From Enterococcus sp. RIT-PI-f (GTDB lineage Bacteria; Bacillota; Bacilli; Lactobacillales; Enterococcaceae), in contig NZ_LHOX01000015.1 in the NCBI RefSeq assembly GCF_001297065.1, positions 367,249 through 431,248 on the forward strand: 64,000 nucleotides of DNA, in the 5' to 3' direction. The notes beneath the pieces are model-generated. The model ran no database searches. It worked only from the letters and a program-made list of their open reading frames with translations, and was not told the DNA's origin. Position 1 is the first letter of the stretch; the number at the start of each line of letters is the position of its first letter. Below, piece by piece: positions 42,582-51,503 of this stretch. Made by a program: the position numbers and the translations under genes.

Positions 42582-43519
42582 TATTCATGCTGGCGCAAAG
42601 GCTGATTTAGTGCTTCAATTGACGCATTAGGCAATGTGCAACGTTCTTTTGCAGCTAGTTCTCGAATAAATGTCTGCATATCAGTAATAAAGTTGCGTAT
42701 TTTTTGGTTGCGGGCTTCTCCTTGTCCGAATTGATAAATGACATATAAACGGCGGTAGACCGCACTTTTTGTGGGCAAGGTTTGGATATGGGCATTTTTT
42801 TCAGCAATATCTTGATAGACGCATAGAGGAACGATTGCCCAAGTATGGGGTGCTGTCAAATAGTCCATCAGCAATTCGGGGGAATCCAACGTCATTCTTG
42901 CGGGAATCGTTGTGTCCCAATGGCGATGGTACCACTCTTTATAAGCGGGTCCCCAACCAATATAGATTTGATCCCCGCGGTTCAATTCCGCCATGTCTTC
43001 ATATTGTGCGAAACGATCATCATAAACGATCAGTAACGGCTCGTCCAGTAAAGGCACTGTGGTAACTTGTTTTGATTGATAGGGCCGAGAAACAATCCCG
43101 ATATCTAGATGAAAGGCATTGATCATCGTGTAAATCGTTCGATTCCAATGGGCGCTCACATGCAAGTGATAGGTCGCTTCTAAATATTGTCGATAAAAAT
43201 CTCTGAATAAATACGTATTGACGCTTTGCGGTGCACCAATCTTCACTTGCGGCAGGACTTTTTCTTGTTTCCAATCGTCGATTTCTTTTTCCAATTCAAC
43301 ATATCGGGCAGCATAATCCAAAAAGGCGATGCCTTTCTCGGTCAAACTTAAATGCTTGTTTCCTGATCGGCGCTGGATCAGCCGAATCCCTAATTCCTCT
43401 TCTAAAGAAGACAACCGATCAGATAGGGTAGACTGGCTCACATACAACTTCTCTGCGGCTTTCGTGAAACTATTCGTTTCGACGATTGATAGAAAGGCGT
43501 TGATTTGGTTTACATTCAT
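42581..43519 (-). CDS. LysR-family transcriptional regulator
   Basis: A 312-residue regulator. The N-terminal helix-turn-helix (MNVNQINAFLSIVETNSFTK, then AAEKLYVSQSTLSDRLSSLE) and the effector-binding domain are standard. I chose the ATG at 43519, with AAGGAG 7 bp upstream, over a longer frame from 43591. It is divergent from a ComA-like gene and an MmgE/PrpD gene and therefore probably activates them in response to their substrate. An inverted repeat just upstream of its start is a candidate binding site. Confidence 0.92.
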   Translation of the reverse strand: MNVNQINAFLSIVETNSFTKAAEKLYVSQSTLSDRLSSLEEELGIRLIQRRSGNKHLSLTEKGIAFLDYAARYVELEKEIDDWKQEKVLPQVKIGAPQSVNTYLFRDFYRQYLEATYHLHVSAHWNRTIYTMINAFHLDIGIVSRPYQSKQVTTVPLLDEPLLIVYDDRFAQYEDMAELNRGDQIYIGWGPAYKEWYHRHWDTTIPARMTLDSPELLMDYLTAPHTWAIVPLCVYQDIAEKNAHIQTLPTKSAVYRRLYVIYQFGQGEARNQKIRNFITDMQTFIRELAAKERCTLPNASIEALNQPLRQHE

Positions 43520-43539
43520 CTCAATTCTCCTTTTGATCG

Positions 43540-43566
43540 GATTTACCGATAGGTCTACCGTAAATC
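43540..43566. promoter_or_regulatory. LysR-type inverted repeat
   Basis: GATTTAC (43540-43546) and GTAAATC (43560-43566) are exact inverted arms, with further imperfect symmetry inside. The site lies 20 bp upstream of the LysR start and about 260 bp before the divergent gene, fitting autoregulation and activation. Confidence 0.5.
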
Positions 43567-43825
43567 TGTATTTATCTCCGTATGCAACCATGCTAGTATG
43601 AATCCAACGAAACGGTCATCTATGTTTTGTAAAAAACATACACGCAACTATTACCTATAGTATGACGATTTTGCTGCGCTGTAAAGAGATGGATACTCCG
43701 GAATAGGCGTTGTATAGAAAAAACGGAAAAGACGGTTTAAATAAAAATAGGAACAAATCGATGCTGACGCAACCGATAGGACGCAGCAGCGGTTTGAAAA
43801 GCGAAGAGAAGGGGAATGAAAGACT

Positions 43826-44662
43826 ATGACCAATAAACAAGCATTTTCGAAGATCAGACACAACAGCAGGCCGCAAAAGCCCAGACAATATGGTGTGACC
43901 GAAATACGCGGTCCTTATTACAACGTCATGGGGGAGCGTTACTTGAGAGATATTATGGAGACAATGGGCGAACATGTAGATATCATCAAGTTTGCTGGCG
44001 GCTCTTTTTCATTGATGCCAGAAGACCAATTGATACAATTTATCAATATCTGTCACGAATATGGCGTGAAAGTCGATACCGGCGGCTGGATGGAATATGT
44101 ATTGACCCAAGGAATCGATGCAGTGGATCATTACATTGATGAGTGTAAGCGCGTGGGGTTTGACATCATTGAGATCTCTACCGGTTTTCTGACGATGCCG
44201 AGCGATGACATTGTCCGCTTGACTCAACGTGTTCAAAAAGCCGGTTTGCTTGCTAAACCTGAGATTGGGATTCAATTTGGCTCTGGCGGCACCAACACAG
44301 CAGCTCAAAATGAAGCAGCGGGATTGACCGATATTGACAAAGCAATCGAGACCGGGAAGAAATGTTTGGCAGCAGGCGCTTATATGCTGATGATCGAATC
44401 AGAAGGCATCACAGAAAGTGTGACGAACTGGCGAACAGATGTGGTTTCTAAATTTGCCAAGGAGTTAGGGACAGACAAAGTGATGTTTGAAGCAGCAGAT
44501 CCGAATGTATTTGCTTGGTACATCAAAAACTACGGGCCTGAAATCAATCTCTTCGTTGACCACAGTCAAATCGTCCAACTTGAAGGATTGCGCAGAGGGA
44601 TTTGGGGGAACAATGAATTATTTGGCCGCGTGCTGACCCTTGATGATGGCAAGAATGACTAA
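43826..44662 (+). CDS. Phosphosulfolactate synthase (ComA)-like TIM-barrel protein
   Basis: A 278-residue protein of the ComA family, whose archaeal members add sulfite to phosphoenolpyruvate as the first step of coenzyme M synthesis. The order DIIKFAGGSFSL, YGVKVDTGGWMEYVL, YIDECKRVGFDIIEISTGF and AKPEIGIQFG follows ComA, although KFGWGTS of the archaeal enzyme appears here as KFAGGSF. AGGGGAATG precedes the ATG. Lactic acid bacteria do not make coenzyme M, so the role must differ. It is followed by an MmgE/PrpD gene and is divergent from a LysR gene. The substrate is not known. Confidence 0.82.
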   Translation: MTNKQAFSKIRHNSRPQKPRQYGVTEIRGPYYNVMGERYLRDIMETMGEHVDIIKFAGGSFSLMPEDQLIQFINICHEYGVKVDTGGWMEYVLTQGIDAVDHYIDECKRVGFDIIEISTGFLTMPSDDIVRLTQRVQKAGLLAKPEIGIQFGSGGTNTAAQNEAAGLTDIDKAIETGKKCLAAGAYMLMIESEGITESVTNWRTDVVSKFAKELGTDKVMFEAADPNVFAWYIKNYGPEINLFVDHSQIVQLEGLRRGIWGNNELFGRVLTLDDGKND

Positions 44663-44710
44663 TGGGCGCCTGAGGATAACCAAAATCGTTGCAGACTGGA
44701 GGCAGATACA

Positions 44711-46093
44711 ATGACAGAAACACAACAAACAATGGTTGAAGCACTTGCCCATTGGGTAGAAAAAGCGGCGTGGTCAGATCTATCACAAGAAGCGATCACT
44801 GCATTGAAAGGGCGCTTATTAGATAGTATCGGGGTGGCGATTGGGGCAATAGAGGGGCAACCTATCCAAGCGATTCGTCAAATGACAGAAGACCTAGGTG
44901 GTCAGCCAGTAGTGACTCTGATTGGCGGCGGGAAGACTTCACCAGTCAATGCCACATTCTTCAATGGTGCAGCCATTCGTTATCTTGATTTTAATGATTC
45001 ATTTTTAGCCAAAGAAGAAACGTGTCACCCCTCGGACAACATCGCACCGGTATTGGCTGCTGCGGAATACAATCAAATCAGCGGCAAACAATTTTTGGTG
45101 GCACTGGCCATTGCCTATCAAGTGCAGACCAGGTTATCTGAAGCGGCACCTGTTAGAAAGCATGGATTTGATCATACAGTCCAAGGGGCGTATGGCGCCG
45201 CAGCAGGTACAGCGCGTGCGTTAGGCTTAGATGGGCAGGGCATTGCACAGGCAATCGCTATTGCGGGTACCACGCAGAATGCCTTGCGGGTAACCAGAAC
45301 GGGCCAATTGTCGAATTGGAAAGGGTTGTCCTATCCCAACACGGCGATGGGGGCGATGCATGCAGCGATACTCGCAAAATATGGTATTACTGGTCCTCGC
45401 GAAGTCTTCGAAGGGAATAAAGGCTTCATGGAGAGTATCGCAGGCACCTTTGCGATTGATTGGGCACAAGAAAACTATGAAGGCGTCACCCGGACGATCA
45501 TCAAAAAATATAATGCAGAAATCCATTCTCAATCAGCAATTGAAGGGATTTTAGCACTAAAAAAACAAGCAAACATTGCGCCATCAGCAATCAAGCAGAT
45601 TCGCTTAGATACCTTCGATGTGGCGTATAACATTATCGGCGGTGGCGAAGAAGGAGAAAAGAAAACCATCAAGACCAAAGAAGAAGCCGATCATTCGCTG
45701 CCTTATATGCTGGCGGCAGCTTTTCTGGATGGACAAGTGATGCCAGAGCAATATCAACCACAAAGGATCAATCATCAAGATATACAATCGTTGCTGCAAA
45801 AAGTAGACGTCAACTGCTCAGAAGACTACAGCGCACGTTTTCCTCAAGAAATGGTGTGCAAAGTCACCATCGAAACCAACGATGGCCAAATCTTTTCAGT
45901 AGAAAAACACGACTATCCAGGGTTCACGACTAGTCCTGCCAGCTGGGATCAGTTGTTGCAAAAGTATCAAAATCTGACCAAACACATCGATGGCACGTTA
46001 GCGGCACAAATCGCGGAGACCATCCAGCAGATCGATCAAAAAAAGATAACAGATCTGACAGATTTGTTGGCACAGATCAACGTACACCATTAA
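44711..46093 (+). CDS. MmgE/PrpD-family protein
   Basis: A 460-residue member of the MmgE/PrpD family, which includes 2-methylcitrate dehydratase, cis-aconitate decarboxylase and iminodisuccinate epimerase. Landmarks are LKGRLLDSIGVAIGA, NGAAIRYLDFNDSF, CHPSDNIAPVLAAAEY and the late KTKEEADHSLPYMLAAAFLDG. No methylcitrate synthase or lyase lies nearby, so the propionate pathway is unlikely. GGAGG precedes the ATG, and the gene follows the ComA-like gene after 48 bp. Together they suggest a two-step route for a small carboxylic acid. Confidence 0.88.
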   Translation: MTETQQTMVEALAHWVEKAAWSDLSQEAITALKGRLLDSIGVAIGAIEGQPIQAIRQMTEDLGGQPVVTLIGGGKTSPVNATFFNGAAIRYLDFNDSFLAKEETCHPSDNIAPVLAAAEYNQISGKQFLVALAIAYQVQTRLSEAAPVRKHGFDHTVQGAYGAAAGTARALGLDGQGIAQAIAIAGTTQNALRVTRTGQLSNWKGLSYPNTAMGAMHAAILAKYGITGPREVFEGNKGFMESIAGTFAIDWAQENYEGVTRTIIKKYNAEIHSQSAIEGILALKKQANIAPSAIKQIRLDTFDVAYNIIGGGEEGEKKTIKTKEEADHSLPYMLAAAFLDGQVMPEQYQPQRINHQDIQSLLQKVDVNCSEDYSARFPQEMVCKVTIETNDGQIFSVEKHDYPGFTTSPASWDQLLQKYQNLTKHIDGTLAAQIAETIQQIDQKKITDLTDLLAQINVHH

Positions 46094-46138
46094 GCCAAAA
46101 AGCATCTTTCATTCATTTAAAGAAATTGTTGGTGAGAA

Positions 46139-46170
46139 GAGCGGGAAACGAATGTTTCCGCTCTTTTTTT
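46139..46170 (+). terminator. Terminator after the MmgE/PrpD gene
   Basis: AGCGGGAAAC pairs with GTTTCCGCT around GAAT, followed by seven Ts. Confidence 0.85.
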
Positions 46171-46182
46171 GCATGGACCGCG

Positions 46183-46977
46183 TCACTGATTCTCCAACAT
46201 GTAATACATGAATCGTTGTGGATCTGACATGAAATGCTTCATAAAAGAGACATTTTCAATCTCATCGTAGTCGATTGGGGCGATGTGTGTATCGCTGATT
46301 TCGTAAATGACCGCCTCTGGATGGGCAGTCAGGATCGGAGAATGAGAAGCGATGATAAACTGTGCCCCTTGTTTGATTTGATCATCGATCATTTGCAGCA
46401 AAGCCAATTGATTTTGGGGACTTAATGGTGTCTCGGGCTCGTCCAATAAGTACAAACTGTTTGGGGCTAACCGACTTTTGAAGAGTGCCAGAAAGGATTG
46501 TCCGTGTGACAAGGTATGCAGCGCTTTGGGGTATGTGCGTTTTAATGCAGCCAAAGAGTTCTCATACGGTTGGCGCTGGAAAGATAATTTGGGTACCCCT
46601 TGCTGATCCAACGACGCAAGCTCCGCTTGCAACTCATGGCGCAAACGCTCATTTTCGCGAACAAAGCTGATAAAATCATCCGCACGAAAGAAAAAGCCGC
46701 TTTTGGATTTCACATCCCATTCCGTTTTTAAGCGATTGGCAAAGGCCAGCAGTGCAGTGTAACTCGGGTCATCTTCATAGGGTGCATTGGTGAGTTGCGG
46801 AATCTGCGTTTGAATGGCCAATGCTTGGATCAAAGTTGATTTGCCAACACCGTTATTGCCAACCAAAAAAGTCAAAGGCTGATGAAAATCCAAGTCCTCA
46901 ATCGCAGATAGCCAAGGCAAATGAAATGGATATTCTTGCGATAGACCTGCTGCTGTGTACCGTACTTTTTTTAACAT
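46183..46977 (-). CDS. AAA/ABC-type ATPase with a RecF-like nucleotide-binding core
   Basis: A 264-residue soluble ATPase. Walker A is GNNGVGKST, the signature-like stretch is LSHGQSFLALF, Walker B is LYLLDEPETPLSP, and the final switch is IASHSPILTAH. This is the pattern of stand-alone AAA_21 or OLD-like ATPases that sense or regulate rather than transport. I placed the start at 46977, since AGGAG lies just upstream and inside a slightly longer frame. No TOPRIM nuclease gene accompanies it, so it is not a full OLD defence system. The role is unknown. Confidence 0.82.
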   Translation of the reverse strand: MLKKVRYTAAGLSQEYPFHLPWLSAIEDLDFHQPLTFLVGNNGVGKSTLIQALAIQTQIPQLTNAPYEDDPSYTALLAFANRLKTEWDVKSKSGFFFRADDFISFVRENERLRHELQAELASLDQQGVPKLSFQRQPYENSLAALKRTYPKALHTLSHGQSFLALFKSRLAPNSLYLLDEPETPLSPQNQLALLQMIDDQIKQGAQFIIASHSPILTAHPEAVIYEISDTHIAPIDYDEIENVSFMKHFMSDPQRFMYYMLENQ

Positions 46978-47040
46978 AGATAAACTCCTCATCGTTGTTT
47001 TTTGTCCTTCGAAAAACCGTGGATATGTATGTAATTCTAC

Positions 47041-47097
47041 TTGAAAAGCCAGTCAAATCAAGTGTTTTCACTTGGTTTGACTGGCTTTTGTTCAAGT
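47041..47097 (-). terminator. Long terminator hairpin
   Basis: AAAAGCCAGTCAAA (47045-47058) pairs with TTTGACTGGCTTTT (47077-47090), with an inner CAAGT/ACTTG and outer CTTGAA/TTCAAG. It lies downstream of the GNAT gene on the minus strand and ends in Ts there. Confidence 0.7.
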
Positions 47098-47333
47098 CGA
47101 TTTTAAGATAGATAGGGCCCCGCCACAGCGTATGGAAAAAATGATTCGACAAAAGGGAAGCTGATTTTCAAGACTGCGCAGACGAGGCAATAAGCAAGGG
47201 AGATTTGATTGCTGTGTCAATTTATGGAGGGCAAGCGTGAGCAGTTAGAAAAAAAGTTGGATACCATCTGACACACAACGACCGATTCGGATGAAATCGA
47301 TCGTTTTTCGTCAATCTCTTTTTTGGGGATCGG
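47098..47333. other. Intergenic region
   Basis: No supported gene. A second hairpin with a T run (about 47278-47311, CGACCGATT with AATCGATCG then Ts) reads on the plus strand and has no obvious gene before it. Confidence 0.4.
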
Positions 47334-48359
47334 TCAGTCTTGCTCTTGGTAAAAAGCAGGTGACCAAGTGTCATCTAAATGAGTGGCATAAAAATGCAGC
47401 CCCTTCGCGAAATAGCGGATATCAGGATCTTGATTGTCAGGCAACAAAGTAAGGAACGCTTTCTCTACGGCTTGTTCATAATGCTGGGTATTGAATAATG
47501 TCAGTGCATAAAATAGATGCAATGGCTTGTAGTCGGGGAATTGTTCGACCGCTTTTTCTAGAATCGCGAGCGAACGTGTATATTGACCAGTCACGCGATA
47601 GGAACTGCCCAATCCCAAATAACAACGACGCAAATCATCCTCACCCAGACCTAGAGAGATGGCTCGTTCATAATGCGGAATCGCATCATTGGTGAACCCA
47701 AGATTGTCAAAGCAAATGCCAATTTGATAGTGAAGGACTGGCTCTTGAGGGTGTGCGTGTATCAAATCTTGAAAGCCCGTCAACGCTTCTTTCAGTACTG
47801 TGGTGTCTTGGGATGCACGTCCGGACTCTCTTAAGGCAATCAGGGAGTCAAGTTTTTCCGAAAATGTTGTTGCGGGTATGTCCTGCGTTGGTTGGGGCTC
47901 GGCATCTATCTGTCGTACCATCGAAATGTCTGTTTCGAGATAGCCCATTTTTTTGTATAAATGATAGGCCGATTGGTTGTGGGCGAAGACATGTAAACCA
48001 ATTTCCCGAATCCCTTGGGTATGGGCCCATTGTTCAGCAACTTTCAGGGCAGCTTTGCCATACCCTTGGCCACGGTAAGCGGAATTGATCTCAAAATCAT
48101 AGATAAACGCTTTTTGATCTTGCGCATGGATCCAGAGTATACCGACCGGCTGATCGATGCCTTCTTGCATGAGTGAGAAGACGTAATGATCTGGGGTGTT
48201 TGGTCCATCTGGTAAAAGTCGTTGGAAACTTTCTGCAGCAAGCGTCTGGGCTTCTGCTGGTGACCAAGTACCAGCTTGGATTTTATCTTGGGCATATTCG
48301 TGAGTAGCATATGTCAAGTAGTCTTGATAGTCAGTTATAGACATTTTAGATAGATACAT
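47334..48359 (-). CDS. GNAT acetyltransferase fused to TPR repeats
   Basis: A 341-residue two-domain protein. Residues 1-155 are a GNAT acetyltransferase with the acetyl-CoA loop RGQGYGKAALKVAEQW and a final FAHNQSAYHLYKKMGY. Residues 190-330 contain TPR repeats (LHYQIGICFDNLGFTNDAIPH, here shortened, and CYLGLGSSYRVTGQYTRSLA). I chose ATG 48359, with GGAAAGG upstream, over a TTG six codons earlier. TPR tails usually bind partner proteins, so it may acetylate a specific protein or complex. The fusion is unusual, and I know no characterised example. Confidence 0.8.
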   Translation of the reverse strand: MYLSKMSITDYQDYLTYATHEYAQDKIQAGTWSPAEAQTLAAESFQRLLPDGPNTPDHYVFSLMQEGIDQPVGILWIHAQDQKAFIYDFEINSAYRGQGYGKAALKVAEQWAHTQGIREIGLHVFAHNQSAYHLYKKMGYLETDISMVRQIDAEPQPTQDIPATTFSEKLDSLIALRESGRASQDTTVLKEALTGFQDLIHAHPQEPVLHYQIGICFDNLGFTNDAIPHYERAISLGLGEDDLRRCYLGLGSSYRVTGQYTRSLAILEKAVEQFPDYKPLHLFYALTLFNTQHYEQAVEKAFLTLLPDNQDPDIRYFAKGLHFYATHLDDTWSPAFYQEQD

Positions 48360-48525
48360 GTGGTACGTCCTTTCCAAGTCAAACCCTTTTTTCTAGTGAT
48401 GTATGCTTGAGGTGATGGCACAATTATACACGATACAGGGGGCGTGCGGATGCTTTTATGCGCATTGTTGAAAATATTCCAACGATTCCCTTGATGCGAG
48501 ATATGTCTAGTGGAAGGGAATAAGG

Positions 48526-49125
48526 CTAAGGAAGCGCGTGTTCGATTGTTGTGAAGGCTTCTTGCTTTTTCACTTCTTGTAAATAGCGGTAGACTGTTGC
48601 TTTCTTTAAGCCGGTTCTTTCGCAAATCACATCAACGGGATACGCTTGTTCATAATACATCGTCACCGCTTGTTGGACCAGTTGCTGATCGACGCGCGGC
48701 CGTCCACCGATTTTCCCTCTTGCGCGAGCCGAATCCAGTCCTTCTCTTGTTCGTTCCACAATAATATCTCGTTCAAATTGGCTAAAAGCTTGGAAAACAG
48801 TCATCATTAATTTTCCTTGCGGCGTTTGGGTATCGAAGTTTTCTTTGATGCTGATAACCTTAACGCCTTTTTCTTCAAAGAAGGAAACCAAGTCGATCAA
48901 GTCCTTCGTACTACGACCAAGTCGAGAAAAGCTTTCAATCAAGACCTGATCTGACGCTTTGACCCGCTTTTTTAATTTGTTTAATTCTGCTCGATTTGTA
49001 TGGGCACCGCTGATTTTTTCGGTATATATTTTGTGGCAGCCGTAGCCATCCAGCAGGTCTAATTGACGTGCTAAATCTTGTTGCCGCGTAGACACACGGG
49101 CATACCCATAAATTTTTTCTGTCAT
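48526..49125 (-). CDS. Serine recombinase (resolvase/invertase family)
   Basis: A 199-residue small serine recombinase. The catalytic serine lies in YGYARVSTRQQDL. The next landmark is QVLIESFSRLGRSTKDLI, then FQAFSQFERDIIVERTREGL, and a C-terminal helix-turn-helix (VICERTGLKKATVYRYLQE). It resembles plasmid or Tn3-type resolvases. GGAGG precedes the ATG. It stands alone, with a transposase remnant just to its right, so it is probably left over from a mobile element rather than a working chromosomal inversion switch. Confidence 0.92.
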   Translation of the reverse strand: MTEKIYGYARVSTRQQDLARQLDLLDGYGCHKIYTEKISGAHTNRAELNKLKKRVKASDQVLIESFSRLGRSTKDLIDLVSFFEEKGVKVISIKENFDTQTPQGKLMMTVFQAFSQFERDIIVERTREGLDSARARGKIGGRPRVDQQLVQQAVTMYYEQAYPVDVICERTGLKKATVYRYLQEVKKQEAFTTIEHALP

Positions 49126-49257
49126 GATTGTTCCTCCAATTCGATAGGCTATGTTTAGTATAGAGGATTTTGGAATGGTTATCAGAAGAATAGGGCGTAA
49201 ACAGAACTTGGCATAATAAACGAGACTAAAAATTAAGGGAAAGCGGGGATCTAGATT

Positions 49258-49347
49258 ATGACAAGACGTTCATTTGATAACGCGTTTAAAGTCGTTGCTG
49301 TAAAACTGGTAACTGCAGCAATTCATTTTAAGAAATCAAAAACTTAA
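49258..49347 (+). pseudogene. IS3-type transposase OrfA remnant
   Basis: A 29-codon frame reads MTRRSFDNAFKVVAVKLVTA and then leaves the family pattern before a stop. The opening matches the start of IS3-family OrfA helix-turn-helix proteins (R.FD..FK..AVKL). Only the first 20 residues or so survive. It marks a past insertion next to the serine recombinase. Confidence 0.6.
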
Positions 49348-49353
49348 TATTTT

Positions 49354-49382
49354 TTGATACACGGGATAATTCGCGGTATGAT
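49354..49382 (+). promoter_or_regulatory. Strong promoter
   Basis: TTGATA (49354-49359) and TATGAT (49377-49382) are separated by exactly 17 bp, just after the transposase remnant and before the hypothetical gene starting at 49429. Confidence 0.65.
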
Positions 49383-49428
49383 AGGCTTATGAGTGTTTCC
49401 TAAACTCGTGTCATAAATCAAGAGAACT

Positions 49429-50076
49429 TTGCATGATTTTGGCGGCATTTTAGGAATTGGTATTTTGATCGGAGCTGCAGCATTAATGCATCAAAACAAA
49501 CAGACCTATGAAGAAGCTATTGGAAAAGAAATACCGATTTATGCTATTCATGCTGACTATAATATTGATGTTGAAAATCCAGAAGCGGTAGTTGGATCAG
49601 GAAATTATGTGTTTGTAGGTGAAGTAACTGAATTAACTGGTACAACATATGAAGATGATGTTCCTGTTGAAAGAGGAGATGGCACAACTGAATATGTTGG
49701 AGACGCATATACACAGTATAAGGTAAGCGTTCTATCTAACATTAAAAACGAGCTGGTACTAAATAAGGAGATACCTATTGCAAAACACGGTGGTATCCGA
49801 GAAGATGGATCCGCTTATGATATATTTGAAAATGATCAATTACCCGAAGTTGGTAAAGTCTATGTATTTATAGCATATACTCAAGAAGATGGATCTCTGC
49901 TTGTTTCCGGAGCAAATTCGAATATTCTTTTTGATGAATCAGCTGAAAATTTAACTAACAAGGAAAATCTGGAATCAACAGAAGAATATCAAAAATATTC
50001 AGATGCAGTGGATCATCAAATAGATGATTCTTATATAGATGACGTAAAGTCTGAATATGATTTATCAAATCAATAA
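49429..50076 (+). CDS. Hypothetical N-terminally anchored extracytoplasmic protein
   Basis: A 215-residue protein with a short hydrophobic segment at residues 5-20 (GGILGIGILIGAAALM), then an acidic, soluble domain rich in Asp and Glu and poor in Cys. The segment GNYVFVGEVTEL and LPEVGKVYVFIAYTQEDGSL suggest a beta-rich extracytoplasmic domain of unknown type. The start is TTG with only a weak AAGAGAA site, so the true 5' end may have been lost by the adjacent insertion. It is AT-rich compared with the flanking housekeeping genes, which suggests transfer. Confidence 0.65.
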   Translation: MHDFGGILGIGILIGAAALMHQNKQTYEEAIGKEIPIYAIHADYNIDVENPEAVVGSGNYVFVGEVTELTGTTYEDDVPVERGDGTTEYVGDAYTQYKVSVLSNIKNELVLNKEIPIAKHGGIREDGSAYDIFENDQLPEVGKVYVFIAYTQEDGSLLVSGANSNILFDESAENLTNKENLESTEEYQKYSDAVDHQIDDSYIDDVKSEYDLSNQ

Positions 50077-50150
50077 TCAAATCTATATGATTACACAATA
50101 TCTAAACCACTTAGACCAAAAGGATTTGTTCAACTGAAAGGGGGATATTC

Positions 50151-50636
50151 ATGTTAAAAACGAATAAGATATTTTTTGCTTTAGCGATAATCAATATTGC
50201 GTTATTACTCTTTTATGCTATTTCTTTTCTTTACTTTAACAAGGAATACATATCAATATTTATACTAAATATTGGCATAAACATCGTTCTGGGTTTCTTA
50301 ATGATTAAGATCATTTTGAGTAAAAAGTTTATTGTAACTTCTTTATTGTTGATAGCATGCGCACTATTTTTGACGGAAAAAAATAACAACAATATTGAAC
50401 ATATAGATGTTTATGCGAGTATCATTTCAAAAGTTGAAATGAATAATCAGAAATATATGATTAAAATAGAAAATTTTGGAGATTTATCCAATGAGCCGAT
50501 TAGCTTAGAAGTTAGCAAGCATGATTACGAGAAATTGTCTGTGGATAATAAAAAATATTTAATCACATATAGGAACTACAATATCAACGAACTTACAAAT
50601 ATTTCAAAATTGGAGACTATTCATTGGGACGAATAA
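50151..50636 (+). CDS. Hypothetical membrane protein
   Basis: A 161-residue protein with three transmembrane segments near residues 5-27, 33-55 and 60-78, and a C-terminal soluble part of about 80 residues. AAAGGGGG precedes the ATG. It is very AT-rich, with many Ile, Asn and Lys codons, unlike the genes to the right. It follows the hypothetical protein in the same direction after 74 bp and may be co-transcribed. I do not recognise it. Confidence 0.6.
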   Translation: MLKTNKIFFALAIINIALLLFYAISFLYFNKEYISIFILNIGINIVLGFLMIKIILSKKFIVTSLLLIACALFLTEKNNNNIEHIDVYASIISKVEMNNQKYMIKIENFGDLSNEPISLEVSKHDYEKLSVDNKKYLITYRNYNINELTNISKLETIHWDE

Positions 50637-50814
50637 GCAAACCAAAGTATTCTATCCGATGTACAGGTTGTATTTCTTATTGTTGTCTATCTTTTGAATA
50701 CTTTTTTGCCTACAAAAGTCGTTTCAGCAAAAAAAACGGCAAGTACGCCCTAAGCATCGCAATTCCCATTTCTTGTGTTTCTCGTTATACTGAAGGAAAA
50801 GAAGGTGGGATAAA

Positions 50815-51450
50815 ATGAACAAAGAAACGGGTTTGCGTTCTCTTTATGCATTGATTGGCGTAGCCATTCTAGGTTTTGGTGCAGCATTGTTACGGGTAGG
50901 CGGTGTGGGTCTTGATCCATATACAGCAGCCAATATTGGTGTAGGTGCTGTCTTGGGCTTGTCTTTAGGCACCTATCAACTAATGATCAATGCGGTGATA
51001 CTTGTGTTGATTTTTATCTTTGGCCGACGTCATATTGGCATTGGAACTATTATCAATATGGTTTTGACAGGCTTTTTTATTGATTTCTATACGATGATTT
51101 TTGATCGATTGTCAGTTGCCCCTGATGGTTGGCTGCAGCAAGGCTTGTTTTTGTTGCTAGGCGTATTGTTCTTTACTTTTGGGGCCTCCTTTTATATGTC
51201 GGCGCACCTTGGCAGTGCACCCTACGATGCATTGGCACCGACGATCGTTGATAGAACAAAAGCAAAATATCGGGTGGTTCGGGTGATCCAAGATGTCTCG
51301 TTTGCTTTGATTGGTTTATTTACAGGTGGACCGATCGGAATTGGGACATTTATCTGTGCCTTCTTGGTTGGCCCGCTCATCAAATTCTGGGATGATTTCA
51401 TCTCAGTGCCCTTTATTGAAAAAAGCGTAAAAAAAGCTGTATTCAAATAA
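50815..51450 (+). CDS. YczE/YitT-type integral membrane protein
   Basis: A 211-residue protein with about five transmembrane segments. The paired sequences LRVGGVGLDPYTAANIGVGAV and YMSAHLGSAPYDALAPTIV show the internal duplication with G.(D/A)PYDA-type motifs characteristic of the YczE/YyaS/YitT group. AAGGTGG precedes the ATG. YczE of Bacillus subtilis influences antibiotic export or production, but the biochemical role is unknown. A strong terminator follows. Confidence 0.88.
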   Translation: MNKETGLRSLYALIGVAILGFGAALLRVGGVGLDPYTAANIGVGAVLGLSLGTYQLMINAVILVLIFIFGRRHIGIGTIINMVLTGFFIDFYTMIFDRLSVAPDGWLQQGLFLLLGVLFFTFGASFYMSAHLGSAPYDALAPTIVDRTKAKYRVVRVIQDVSFALIGLFTGGPIGIGTFICAFLVGPLIKFWDDFISVPFIEKSVKKAVFK

Positions 51451-51466
51451 GCAAACATGGCTGCTG

Positions 51467-51503
51467 CGTGAGACAGGTCGTCATCTGTCTCACGTTTTTT
51501 TTT
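51467..51503 (+). terminator. Terminator after the YczE-type gene
   Basis: CGTGAGACAG (51467-51476) pairs with CTGTCTCACG (51485-51494), followed by nine Ts. Confidence 0.9.

Noticed and set aside
44711..46093. Propionate (2-methylcitrate) cycle gene
   Set aside because: No methylcitrate synthase, methylisocitrate lyase or propionyl-CoA gene is near; only the family relationship is supported.
46183..46977. OLD-type or Gabija-like defence system
   Set aside because: The ATPase has no TOPRIM domain and no helicase or nuclease partner gene.
48526..49125. Serine recombinase driving a local invertible promoter
   Set aside because: No inverted repeat pair was seen around it, and a transposase remnant adjoins it.
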